A stretch of 64,000 nucleotides of DNA from positions 62,001-126,000 of the forward strand of contig JADFNE010000004.1 of assembly GCA_022563535.1 (NCBI GenBank), read 5' to 3'. Below, in pieces: positions 34,486 through 43,090 of the stretch (positions within the stretch are counted from its first letter, which is position 1; every line of letters begins with the position of its first letter). Both the position numbers and the translations under genes were made by a program. This DNA is from Myxococcales bacterium (GTDB taxonomy: Bacteria > Myxococcota_A > UBA9160 > UBA4427). The notes beneath the pieces were generated by a model. That model saw only the letters and a list, made by a program, of their open reading frames with translations, was not told the origin of the DNA and ran no database searches.

Positions 34486-35346
34486 ATGGCAAAGGGAACC
34501 ATTCCGAGTGGCGGCCTCGAAGGCATGGCAATTCTCGTTACCGGTGGCGGAACCGGCATTGGTGCGGCCTGTGCGGCGCGTTGTGCGGCGGACGGGGCGG
34601 CGGTCACGATCTGCGGCCGGACCGAAGACAGGCTCGCCGTCGCCAGCAAGAAAATTGAATCTCACCTGGGGCACGGCGGGAGCATTCAGTTTGTGGTTGG
34701 CGACGTGACGAAGGAGGACGACGTCAAGCGCATCGTCGCATTCTCAGCGGAACCGACGGGTGGGCTGGACGGTTGCGTGGCCAATGCGGGGGGCGGCGGC
34801 GGCATGGGGCCGTACCACCTTCAGGACGCGGATGAGTTTGTTCGCGTGCTTCACCTCAACGTGCTCGGCACGATGCTCTGCGTAAAGCACACGACTCCCT
34901 ACATGATCGAGGCGGGGGGTGGGTCTTTCATCGGTATGTCATCGATCGCGGGACACGTGACCCATCCGTATTTCGGAGCCTATTGCGTGGGCAAGGCCGG
35001 GATTGAAGAGATGATGAAAAACGCCGCAGACGAATATGGCGCGCGCAACGTCCGCTTCAACTCCATTCGGCCGGGCTTCATCTCGACCGAGATCATGCAA
35101 GGAATTCCGCGCGACAGTGAGGTCTTTGCATCCTACATTGAGAACACACCCATGAACGATGTGGGGGATCCGGAAGACGTCGGAAATCTCGCACGCTTTC
35201 TGATCGGCCCCGAAGCGCGCTGGATAACCGGCGTCGCGATCAATGTAGACGGGGGGCACGCCCTGCGGCGCGGTCCCAATTTCACGCAATTTGTAGAACC
35301 CGCCTTTGGCATGGACGTGCTTTCGGGAGACCGGCCAAAGGACTGA
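34486..35346 (+). CDS. Short-chain dehydrogenase/reductase
   Basis: A 286-residue SDR: cofactor loop VTGGGTGIGAACA, ANAGGGGG in place of NNAG, Ser in GMSSIAG, and Tyr/Lys in YFGAYCVGKAG. The Arg in ICGRTEDRL suggests NADPH. AGGAGA lies a few bases before the ATG. It is followed 46 bp later by the MDR gene on the same strand, and both may act on one catabolic route with the flavin monooxygenases next door. The divergent neighbour is feoA. Confidence 0.9.
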   Translation: MAKGTIPSGGLEGMAILVTGGGTGIGAACAARCAADGAAVTICGRTEDRLAVASKKIESHLGHGGSIQFVVGDVTKEDDVKRIVAFSAEPTGGLDGCVANAGGGGGMGPYHLQDADEFVRVLHLNVLGTMLCVKHTTPYMIEAGGGSFIGMSSIAGHVTHPYFGAYCVGKAGIEEMMKNAADEYGARNVRFNSIRPGFISTEIMQGIPRDSEVFASYIENTPMNDVGDPEDVGNLARFLIGPEARWITGVAINVDGGHALRRGPNFTQFVEPAFGMDVLSGDRPKD

Positions 35347-35392
35347 GCGGTCAAAGTTCGTCAATGTACAAAGTCAGCGAGGAGATCGACCC

Positions 35393-36466
35393 ATGAGCAA
35401 CGACGGCAATCTGCCCAAAACCATGCGCGCCTGGCGGACCCATGAGTACGGTGAAGAACCGACCCAGGTTCTGAAGCTCGACGAGATCTCACTTCCGGAA
35501 CCGCAACCCGGTGAGTTGTTGGTGCACGTTGCGGCCATCGCGCTCAACCTCAACGACCTCGAGCGCGTGACCGGTCGCAATATGATGGTGCGGCCGGAGC
35601 TGCCGTGCACACCCGGAATGGAGGTCATGGGCACGGTTGCCGCCTGTGGTCCCGGCACGGAAGACTGGGCCAACCGGCGGGTCGTGGCGATGGCGAAGCA
35701 AGCCACCGGCGGCTTTGCCGAGTACGCGATCTGTCCCCTCGTAAGTGCTTTCGACATGCCCGAAGAGATCCCACTCCCGGATGCGGCTGCTCTCTATTTC
35801 CCCTTCCATCTCGCCTGGCTGGGCTTGCTCGATCGCGCCGAACTCCAGGCGGGGGAAAGTGTCTTGATCCACGCTGCGGCGGGTGGGGCCGGATCCGCGG
35901 CCATTCAGCTGGCAAAGAACGCCGGCGCGACGGTGTTTGCCACGGTGGGATCGGCAGAGAAGCTGAAACTCTGCAGCGATCTCGGGGCCGACACGGTGAT
36001 CAACTACAACGAACAGGACTTTTGCGAAGTGATCATGGAAGCCACGCAAAACCGCGGCGTCGATGTGATCTTCGACAATGTTGGCGAGGCTGTGATGGAG
36101 AAGTCGATGAACTGCATCGCGTACAACGGCCGCTACCTGATGATGGGCTTCGCTTCGGACAAGTCCTTTGCCGACAAACAGTTCATCGTGCCCCGACGCA
36201 TTTCTGTGGGAAACCTGAAACTTTGCGGCGTGCTTCTCGCCTATGCGGACGCCGTAATTGCACCGTTGATGAAGAAGGGCATGGGTTGGAATTTCGTGCC
36301 GGATCATTTAGGAACGCGCATCACCAAAGAGATCGTCGAAGGCGTGCTCGCAAAGGAGCTTCGCCCTGTGGTGGGTCAGGTCGTCGAATTCGAGGCATTG
36401 CCTGCTGCCCTCGAGTCGCTGCGAGATCGCAAGACCGTCGGCCGGACCATCGTCAGACTCGACTGA
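35393..36466 (+). CDS. Zinc-independent quinone-oxidoreductase-like MDR
   Basis: A 357-residue medium-chain reductase lacking structural-zinc cysteines. NADPH loop IHAAAGGAGSAAIQLAKNAGA and the later VDVIFDNVGEAV fit the QOR/enoyl-reductase group. The ATG at 35393 has GGAG nine bases upstream; the frame is open from 35306 but that part overlaps the SDR stop region. The stop abuts that of the convergent monooxygenase (TGATCA). It may reduce an alpha,beta-unsaturated ketone or enoyl thioester. Confidence 0.9.
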   Translation: MSNDGNLPKTMRAWRTHEYGEEPTQVLKLDEISLPEPQPGELLVHVAAIALNLNDLERVTGRNMMVRPELPCTPGMEVMGTVAACGPGTEDWANRRVVAMAKQATGGFAEYAICPLVSAFDMPEEIPLPDAAALYFPFHLAWLGLLDRAELQAGESVLIHAAAGGAGSAAIQLAKNAGATVFATVGSAEKLKLCSDLGADTVINYNEQDFCEVIMEATQNRGVDVIFDNVGEAVMEKSMNCIAYNGRYLMMGFASDKSFADKQFIVPRRISVGNLKLCGVLLAYADAVIAPLMKKGMGWNFVPDHLGTRITKEIVEGVLAKELRPVVGQVVEFEALPAALESLRDRKTVGRTIVRLD

Positions 36467-37942
36467 TCAGGTTCTGAGATCTGCTGAACTCAAAAACTCC
36501 GACCGCTTGATTCGCTTCAGTTCTGCCACGAAGCGTACCGCCGAGTACGGCCACAGCGTGAAGTTGTAATCGTTGGCATCGGTATACCAGGCGTTACAAC
36601 CACCGCTGAATACCATTCCCTTCATGTCTCGCTGTAGGCGGCGATTGTACTGGCGAACGACCTCCGGGTCGGGATCCAGGTGTTTCACACCTTCTCGTTC
36701 CATCAGCCTGAGGCAACGCAAGATGTATTGCACCTGGGACTCGATCATGATCAAGGCCGAGGTGTGGCCGGTCCCACTGTTGGGCCCGAGCAGCAAGAAG
36801 AAGTTGGGGAAACCCGGAATCATCATCGTGCGGAACGTCTCGATCCTCTCGCCCCAGACATCGCGCAGCCTGCGGCCGTCCCGGCCCTCGATATTGACGT
36901 AGTCGCTGATGTCGAAAGGCCTGAACCCCGTGGCTTCGATGATCGTATCGACCTCGTGCAGCTTTCCCGAGGCATCTCGAATCCCGCCGGCTTCGACACT
37001 GGCAATCGTATCTACGACCAGGTGAACGTTGTCGCGATTGAAAGTGATCCAATAGTCGTCCGCGATACAGCGACGCTTGCAGCCGGGGTTGTAGTCCGGT
37101 GTGAGCTTCTGTCTCAATACCGGATCCTTGACCGCCGCCTCGAGATGCGCGAGCCCGATGCGCCTCACCTTGGCGGCCATCCAGCTGCCCCTGCGCAGGG
37201 AGAGGAAGCCGAATACATCCATGAACATCCACAAGCACCAGCGGTAGAGCCTAAGCAACAGCGGGGCGCGGCGGAACCGAGCGCGCCAGTCTTCGGGAAT
37301 TTCCCGGGCCAACCGCGGAAAAACCCAGGCCGCTGAACGCTGGAAGATCGAAACCTCCGCGACCTGTTCGGCGATCGCCGGAAGCACCTGCACTGCGCTG
37401 GCTCCGGTGCCGATGATCGCGACGCGACGCCCGGTGAGGTCGTGGTCGTGATTCCATTCTGCGGTGTGAAAGCTGGTGCCGGCGAACGAATCCATGCCCG
37501 GAAGAGCGGCGCGATTGGGTACGTGCAGCCCCCCCATTCCGCTGACCACGATTTCTGCGTCGACCGTCGCGCCGTCCTTCACTTCGATCTGCCAACGGCT
37601 GCCATCGAATCGCACGTTCGAGATTTCGGCACCAAACCGGATATGCGGCTTCAGGTCGTGCTTTTGGACAACCGCTTCACAGTAGTCCCAGATATCACGA
37701 CCCGTCGAATATGAATGACTCCAATTGGGGTTCAGCTCAAAGGAGTACGAATACAAATGCGAGGGGACATCGCAGGCCACACCCGGGTAGGTGTTTTCGC
37801 GCCAGGTCCCACCGACCGCTTCGGCCTTTTCGAGAATGACAAAATCATGGATACCGCGCTTCTTCAGCTGGACAGCCATACAGATGCCAGACATGCCCGC
37901 TCCGAGGACTGCGATGCGAACGCGTTGCTTCAATTTGATCAC
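36467..37942 (-). CDS. Flavin-containing/Baeyer-Villiger monooxygenase
   Basis: A 491-residue class B flavoprotein monooxygenase using FAD, NADPH and oxygen. FAD loop VLGAGMSGI near the N-terminus with GGTWRENTYPGVACDVPS, the fingerprint FAGTSFHTAEW (FxGxxxHxxxW), NADPH loop IGTGASAVQ, and ATGFRPFD. The fingerprint lacks the final Pro or Asp typical of many such enzymes. It lies upstream of a second, longer monooxygenase on the same strand (to the right), 88 bp apart, which suggests they act together or on related ketones. Confidence 0.92.
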   Translation of the reverse strand: MIKLKQRVRIAVLGAGMSGICMAVQLKKRGIHDFVILEKAEAVGGTWRENTYPGVACDVPSHLYSYSFELNPNWSHSYSTGRDIWDYCEAVVQKHDLKPHIRFGAEISNVRFDGSRWQIEVKDGATVDAEIVVSGMGGLHVPNRAALPGMDSFAGTSFHTAEWNHDHDLTGRRVAIIGTGASAVQVLPAIAEQVAEVSIFQRSAAWVFPRLAREIPEDWRARFRRAPLLLRLYRWCLWMFMDVFGFLSLRRGSWMAAKVRRIGLAHLEAAVKDPVLRQKLTPDYNPGCKRRCIADDYWITFNRDNVHLVVDTIASVEAGGIRDASGKLHEVDTIIEATGFRPFDISDYVNIEGRDGRRLRDVWGERIETFRTMMIPGFPNFFLLLGPNSGTGHTSALIMIESQVQYILRCLRLMEREGVKHLDPDPEVVRQYNRRLQRDMKGMVFSGGCNAWYTDANDYNFTLWPYSAVRFVAELKRIKRSEFLSSADLRT

Positions 37943-38029
37943 CTACATGATTGAGAAATAAAAGGGGCGAAATTCCGTTCGACCAGTTTAGCGGATCGCC
38001 GACGCTCTTCCGCAGGAGAAACCCGAAGG

Positions 38030-39652
38030 TCAGCGAAGCGAAAAACCTTCGTAGTTCTTGGCCACGACTTCTTCGCACTTGTCGACGTAGGTCGGAAATC
38101 CGATATAGGGCATGAAGACCCGGGGCTTGCCCGCGATGTTCGCCCCGAGATACCAGGAATTGCAGCTGGGAAACAGCGTCATGTCTGCGATCTCGTTTAC
38201 GTGCTCGACCCAGGCATCTTCCGCATCGATCGTGGCTTCAATCTCGCGAAGACCAGCGATGCGCAGATATTCGATGCAGTCAGCGATCCAATTCACGTGT
38301 TGCTCGATCGCGGGCACCATGTTGGCCAACACCGAAGGACTGCCGGGTCCCGTAATCGTGAACAGATTCGGAAAGCCAGCGGTTCCCAACCCGAGATAGG
38401 TGCGCGGCCCCTCCCGCCACTTGTCGCGCAGGGTCTGACCATTGCGACCTCGGATGTCTACCCCGAGCAGCGCACCGGTCATTGCGTCGAAACCCGTGGC
38501 AAACACGATGACGTCGAGTGGGTATTCGGCATCAGATGTTCGCAGACCCTTCGGCGTGATCTCTTGAATTGGAGCTTTCTTGATGTCGACGAGATCGACG
38601 TTTGGACGGTTGAACGTTTCGAAGTATCCGCTGTCTACGCACAGGCGCTTGCAGCCAAAAATCTGATCGGGAATCAGGATGCTGGCCACAGCGGGATCGT
38701 CGACGGCGTCCATGATCTTTTGTCGTACGTACTTCACCGCGGTTGCGTTGGCGTTTTCATCGAAAAGCAGATCGCCGTAGGACGCCAGGAACGTCAGTCC
38801 GCCAATCTTCCACCAATGGTCGTAGTGTTGCTCGAGTTCCGTCTCACTGGCGGCCAGCGCGGTTTCTTCCCGACCTTCGACATCCGCGAACGCTCCAAAG
38901 GGCATCCGGCTGTTCCGTGCTCGGAAGCCCCGGTAATCCGCCTTTACCCTGGCTTTTAGATCCGGGTCAATGGGTGCGTTGTGTGCGGGAATCGAATAGT
39001 TTGGCGTGCGCTGAAACACGGTGAGATGCTGCGCCTCGACGGCGATCAACGGAATCGACTGAATGGCGGATGAACCGGTCCCGATCACGCCTACGCGCTT
39101 GCCGCTGAGGTCCACTCCCTCATGAGGCCAACGGCCAGTGTGGTACCAGTCGCCTTTGTATTCATCGAGTCCCGGAAAATCAGGTGTGTTGGTCGAGGAC
39201 AGACATCCCGTGGCCATGATGTAGAACTGGGCCGAGATCGATTTGTCGCCGTCCGATTCCGTGTGCAGGCCGATGTTCCAGCGGCGGGTGGATTCATCGA
39301 AGTAGGCCCTTGTGACCCGCGTTTCGAATTGAATGTCGCGACGCAGGTCGAAGCGGTCCGCTACATGATTGAGATAGGCGAGGATCTCGGGCTGGGACGC
39401 ATAGCGCTGGCTCCAATCCCATTCCTGCTGCAGATCCTCGGAGAACTGGTAGGAGTACTCCATGCTCTCGATATCACAGCGTGCACCGGGATAGCGGTTC
39501 CAGTACCAGGTGCCCCCCACTCCCGCACCAATCTCGAACACTCGAACCGCAAGACCCATGCTGCGCAGCCGATGGAGCATGTAACAGCCGGCGAAGCCCG
39601 CTCCGACGACGACGACGTCGAAGTGCGTACGATCCTGGTTCGTAGAGCTCAT
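38030..39652 (-). CDS. Baeyer-Villiger monooxygenase, cyclohexanone/steroid type
   Basis: A 540-residue class B monooxygenase: FAD loop VVGAGFAGCYML, GGTWYWNRYPGARCDIES, the fingerprint YKGDWYHTGRWPHEG (typical F/Y-x-G-x-x-x-H-T-x-x-W-P), NADPH loop VIGTGSSAIQ, and FATGFDAMTG. This type converts ketones to esters or lactones. GGAGGA 7 bp before the ATG at 39652 fixes the start. With the neighbouring MDR, SDR and second monooxygenase it fits ring or side-chain ketone oxidation. The substrate is unknown. Confidence 0.94.
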   Translation of the reverse strand: MSSTNQDRTHFDVVVVGAGFAGCYMLHRLRSMGLAVRVFEIGAGVGGTWYWNRYPGARCDIESMEYSYQFSEDLQQEWDWSQRYASQPEILAYLNHVADRFDLRRDIQFETRVTRAYFDESTRRWNIGLHTESDGDKSISAQFYIMATGCLSSTNTPDFPGLDEYKGDWYHTGRWPHEGVDLSGKRVGVIGTGSSAIQSIPLIAVEAQHLTVFQRTPNYSIPAHNAPIDPDLKARVKADYRGFRARNSRMPFGAFADVEGREETALAASETELEQHYDHWWKIGGLTFLASYGDLLFDENANATAVKYVRQKIMDAVDDPAVASILIPDQIFGCKRLCVDSGYFETFNRPNVDLVDIKKAPIQEITPKGLRTSDAEYPLDVIVFATGFDAMTGALLGVDIRGRNGQTLRDKWREGPRTYLGLGTAGFPNLFTITGPGSPSVLANMVPAIEQHVNWIADCIEYLRIAGLREIEATIDAEDAWVEHVNEIADMTLFPSCNSWYLGANIAGKPRVFMPYIGFPTYVDKCEEVVAKNYEGFSLR

Positions 39653-39739
39653 GGGCATTCCTCCGTCGTCGGCAGACCATAGCGTCCGATCGCCATGCAC
39701 CACGAGCCCATTCGTACAGGTTGGGAAGCTGTCAGAGAA

Positions 39740-40519
39740 TCAGTCGGTCGAGGCGGTCAATGCGACTGGGACCGTGAGGGACTCGAAAACGTGCAGGACC
39801 CGTTCACTTTCGGGGGCCGACGACTCCGACAGCGGGTTTGGCTCGGGGACGGAAGCGGGAAGTGCAGCGGACACCCCGAAGACCGGCGATGGCCCAATTG
39901 GCCCCATTCGCCAGCGCTCTTTCAGGTAATCGCCAAATCTGGAATCCCACGCCAACTGGGCGCCGATGCGAGTGGAATGCGTCGCGTTGATGGCCTGCCA
40001 ACTCGCCTTGGAGCCCCCGGATTTCTCCCAATATTCGGCATCTCCGCTGGGACTCCACGCGTAACCAAACACGTTGATGGCGTGGAACGCCGCCGCTCCC
40101 CACGCCAGATTGCTCTTTCGGTGTGCTCCGGTGTCGACGATCACCTCGGCGGCGATCCCAGTGCACACGTTGCCGATAATCGAGACTGTTTGATGTTCGT
40201 TTTGGGACAGATCACCGAACTCGAGGTAGAGAGAGCTACCGCGAAAGCTCGCGTCGACGTCCGCGCCGAACGCCGCGCCCACAGCGAGATGGCAAGCCTC
40301 GTGGAGAACGAATGAACCGAGCGCTCCAGCGCCCCGCATGCTCCAACGCGTTACGAACGAATCCGAAGTGTCCAGGCTCGCGCAGCCGGTCAGCCCACAG
40401 ACCCACCCGATTGCCACGATCGCCAATACAGTCCGAACTACAGTTCGAACCCCCCCACGACACGCTGTTGCACCCCGCAACTCTTCCGCTATTGCCATAA
40501 CTTTCTTGGCGTCGAACAT
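39740..40519 (-). CDS. Predicted lipoprotein with HExxH motif
   Basis: I recognise no family. The N-terminus has a hydrophobic helix ending in LTGCAS, a lipobox, so export and lipidation are likely. FVLHEACHLAVGAAFG (HExxH) with a later GDAEYW region recalls a zinc-metallopeptidase arrangement, but the third ligand cannot be fixed. The tail after residue 205 is Pro/Ser-rich and low-sense. The ATG at 40519 has no clear ribosome site; an internal ATG at 40498 is possible. It sits alone between the monooxygenase and the amidase. Confidence 0.65.
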   Translation of the reverse strand: MFDAKKVMAIAEELRGATACRGGVRTVVRTVLAIVAIGWVCGLTGCASLDTSDSFVTRWSMRGAGALGSFVLHEACHLAVGAAFGADVDASFRGSSLYLEFGDLSQNEHQTVSIIGNVCTGIAAEVIVDTGAHRKSNLAWGAAAFHAINVFGYAWSPSGDAEYWEKSGGSKASWQAINATHSTRIGAQLAWDSRFGDYLKERWRMGPIGPSPVFGVSAALPASVPEPNPLSESSAPESERVLHVFESLTVPVALTASTD

Positions 40520-40661
40520 GCAAAAAACTTGAGAGATGAGAATTCCGGGCCGACCACGCCGGAGGTGCGCACTTAACGATGTTGGTTGCTAGTGGCTGAG
40601 GCAACTGCGATGGGCGACGAACCCGAGTGTGGCAATTGTCTGATTCGCCACAAACTAGCGG

Positions 40662-42113
40662 CTAATGATATCCATCGGGCGCAGCGAAACCGCCAGTGTG
40701 CGCCGACAGCAGTCGGGCAAACTCGATTGTCGTGTAATCGTGATACTCAGCGCCGATAGCTTGCAACCCGATCGGAAGGCCGGTGCTGGAAAGACCGGTT
40801 GGGAAAACCGTACTCGGAAGATAGGAAGTGGTGACCACGCCAGCCCAAAAAAGTTGATCGAAGTAGGCTTGATCTCTGCCGTTCACCTGAATCGTTCGCT
40901 CGGAGAACGGTCGATGATCGTGGGGAAATGCTGGGGTCGGCGTTTGCGGGCAGATCAAGATGTCCCAATCGGTGAAGAAATCGCGCCATACATAGCGAAG
41001 ACGCTCGCGCTCATTATTGTGCGACAGCCACTCTCGATGACTCGACACGATCGAACGCGTGACCACAGCCCGATTCGATTTGTCGGCCGGATCGTTGGCT
41101 TCGGCCGCGGCCTGGGCGGCTGCCCATTGATCGGGACTCAAGCTCGACCCCATGATCGAGTTGAGCAGGCTGAGGTAGGTAACATGGCCCCTCGCGAAGT
41201 CGAACTGCGGACGCGATGAGTTGGATACCCGCGCACCAAACTTGCGAAGGCTGTCGCCCAACGCAATGGCACGGTCGGCGATCTCCGTATCGACCTCACA
41301 CATCTCGTCGGTCGGCCAGATCGCGACTCGGAAATCCTCCAAGCTGTTGTGTATGGACTTGCGGAGAGTCAACTGCCAACCCAGTTCGTTCAACGGCTCG
41401 GGGCCCGCAACCACGCTCATCGCCAGGGCGAGATCTTCTGCGCTGCGAGCTATTGGACCGCACACCGCGATGTCGGGTGACGCGATCATTCCGGGTATCG
41501 CGTGCCCTTGCTGCGGAACCACGCCCCAGGTCGGTTTGTGGCCGAAGACGCCGTTGAAATGTGCGGGGGTGCGGATCGACCCGCCGATATCCGAACCCGT
41601 CTCGAGACCCGTCAAACCTGCCGCCAGAGCAGCTGCACCGCCTCCGGACGATCCACCTGGCGTGCGGGTGAGGTCCCATGGGTTGCTGGTGGTTCCGTAC
41701 ACCGGGTTGTAACTCTGCAGATCGCCCAAAGCGACCGGGACGTTTGTCTTGCCCAGGAAGATCGCGCCAGCGTCCTTATAGCGTTCGACCACCAATGAAT
41801 CAGAGCTCGCAATATTGTCCTTGAACTCCAGGTAGCCCCAGGTGGTGGGCAGTCCCGCGATGTCATAGGACTCCTTGATCGTCATCGGAACGCCATGGAG
41901 CGGGCCCCTGAAATTGCCCACCGCAAGTTCGGTATCGGCGATGCGCGCTTCGTCCCGCGCACGTTCAAAATCGCGAACCACGACTGCGTTGATGTCTCCA
42001 TCGTATTTTTCGATCCGCGCGATGAAGTAGTCCGTGAGTTCGAGCGAGCTGACCTCCCCCGATCTCAGCGCTTGTGCGAGCCCGCACGCGCTGCGGAATG
42101 CAAACTCAGTCAT
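40662..42113 (-). CDS. Amidase, amidase-signature family
   Basis: A 483-residue amidase. The Ser-cisSer-Lys triad is in place: Lys80 in TIKESYD, Ser156 in TPGGSSGGG and Ser180 in GSDIGGSIRTPA. The full family pattern (NPVYGTTSNPWDLTRTPGG) follows. AAAGGAG eight bases before the ATG at 42113 fixes the start; the frame is open further upstream but without sense. It hydrolyses an unknown carboxamide. Divergent from the crotonase gene. Confidence 0.93.
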   Translation of the reverse strand: MTEFAFRSACGLAQALRSGEVSSLELTDYFIARIEKYDGDINAVVVRDFERARDEARIADTELAVGNFRGPLHGVPMTIKESYDIAGLPTTWGYLEFKDNIASSDSLVVERYKDAGAIFLGKTNVPVALGDLQSYNPVYGTTSNPWDLTRTPGGSSGGGAAALAAGLTGLETGSDIGGSIRTPAHFNGVFGHKPTWGVVPQQGHAIPGMIASPDIAVCGPIARSAEDLALAMSVVAGPEPLNELGWQLTLRKSIHNSLEDFRVAIWPTDEMCEVDTEIADRAIALGDSLRKFGARVSNSSRPQFDFARGHVTYLSLLNSIMGSSLSPDQWAAAQAAAEANDPADKSNRAVVTRSIVSSHREWLSHNNERERLRYVWRDFFTDWDILICPQTPTPAFPHDHRPFSERTIQVNGRDQAYFDQLFWAGVVTTSYLPSTVFPTGLSSTGLPIGLQAIGAEYHDYTTIEFARLLSAHTGGFAAPDGYH

Positions 42114-42345
42114 GGATTCACTCCTTTCCAGGGAATCACGCTGATGTGTCGGCACCAAGATCCATGCGGGCTCGCCTCGGTGCAGGTGGGTCGAAGGTGG
42201 CAACACCAGCGGCGCTTGCTCTCGGAAAACCCGCGGCTCGAGCGCTCACGAATGTAGCCCAGCCGGAACGGCTCAACTCCGCCAATTTCCGCGATCCCGT
42301 GTTAGAATGACTCCGCATCCGCGCTCAGAATTTTGGGGAGCCAAC

Positions 42346-43047
42346 ATGTCAGACGCCGTTACCTATGAAACTTCCGGAGATGTGGCGATCATTCGCCTCG
42401 ACGATGGCAAGGCCAACGCCCTTTCTCCCAGCTTGCTCGCAGCGCTCAACACCGCGTTGGATCAGGCCGAGGAGGCCGAGCTTGCAGTGTTGCTCACCGG
42501 TCGGCCGGGTCGCTTCTGTGCGGGCTTCGACCTCGGTGTGATGCGCGAGGGAGGCCCGGGCGCCGCGAGAGCCATGGTGACCAGTGGCGCTGAACTCGCT
42601 CTGCGGATCGCTCGATTTCCCGCACCCGTCGTGATCGCTTCGACCGGACACGCGTTGGCCATGGGGGCCGTATTGTTGATGGCGGCAGATTCTCGCATTG
42701 GCGCCGAAGGCGAGTTCAAAATCGGTTTCAACGAAGTCGCGATCGGGATGACGACGCCCATCTTCCTGGTCGAATTTGCGCGAGGCCGCATGCCCAACAC
42801 GGAATTCATCGGGGCTACGGTGCAAGCGAAAATCTATACGCCTGAAGGGGCGGTAAGCGCGGGCTTCTACGACCAGACGGCGACGAGCGAGCAACTCGCA
42901 GATCGCGCACTTGCAGAAGCAGAGCGCTTGGCAAAACTTCCGCGCCGCGCCTACGTGGGCACCCGAGCAATCGTCAGGGGAGCGGCGATCGAACTCATCG
43001 AGAAGACTCTCGCAGCCGACCTGGCAACCGGATTCCCCGACCCATAG
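42346..43047 (+). CDS. Enoyl-CoA hydratase/isomerase (crotonase) family protein
   Basis: A 233-residue crotonase-fold protein: GRFCAGFDLGVM holds the first oxyanion-hole backbone, ASTGHALAMGAVLLMAADSRIG the second. The catalytic glutamates of classical hydratases are not clearly present, so an isomerase or hydrolase role is as likely. GGGGAG lies before the ATG at 42346. It converges on the rhomboid gene with a 43-bp gap. Confidence 0.85.
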   Translation: MSDAVTYETSGDVAIIRLDDGKANALSPSLLAALNTALDQAEEAELAVLLTGRPGRFCAGFDLGVMREGGPGAARAMVTSGAELALRIARFPAPVVIASTGHALAMGAVLLMAADSRIGAEGEFKIGFNEVAIGMTTPIFLVEFARGRMPNTEFIGATVQAKIYTPEGAVSAGFYDQTATSEQLADRALAEAERLAKLPRRAYVGTRAIVRGAAIELIEKTLAADLATGFPDP

Positions 43048-43090
43048 CAGCCCGTTCACAACTCCACTCGCGCCCGGGCTGAGGGAATCG

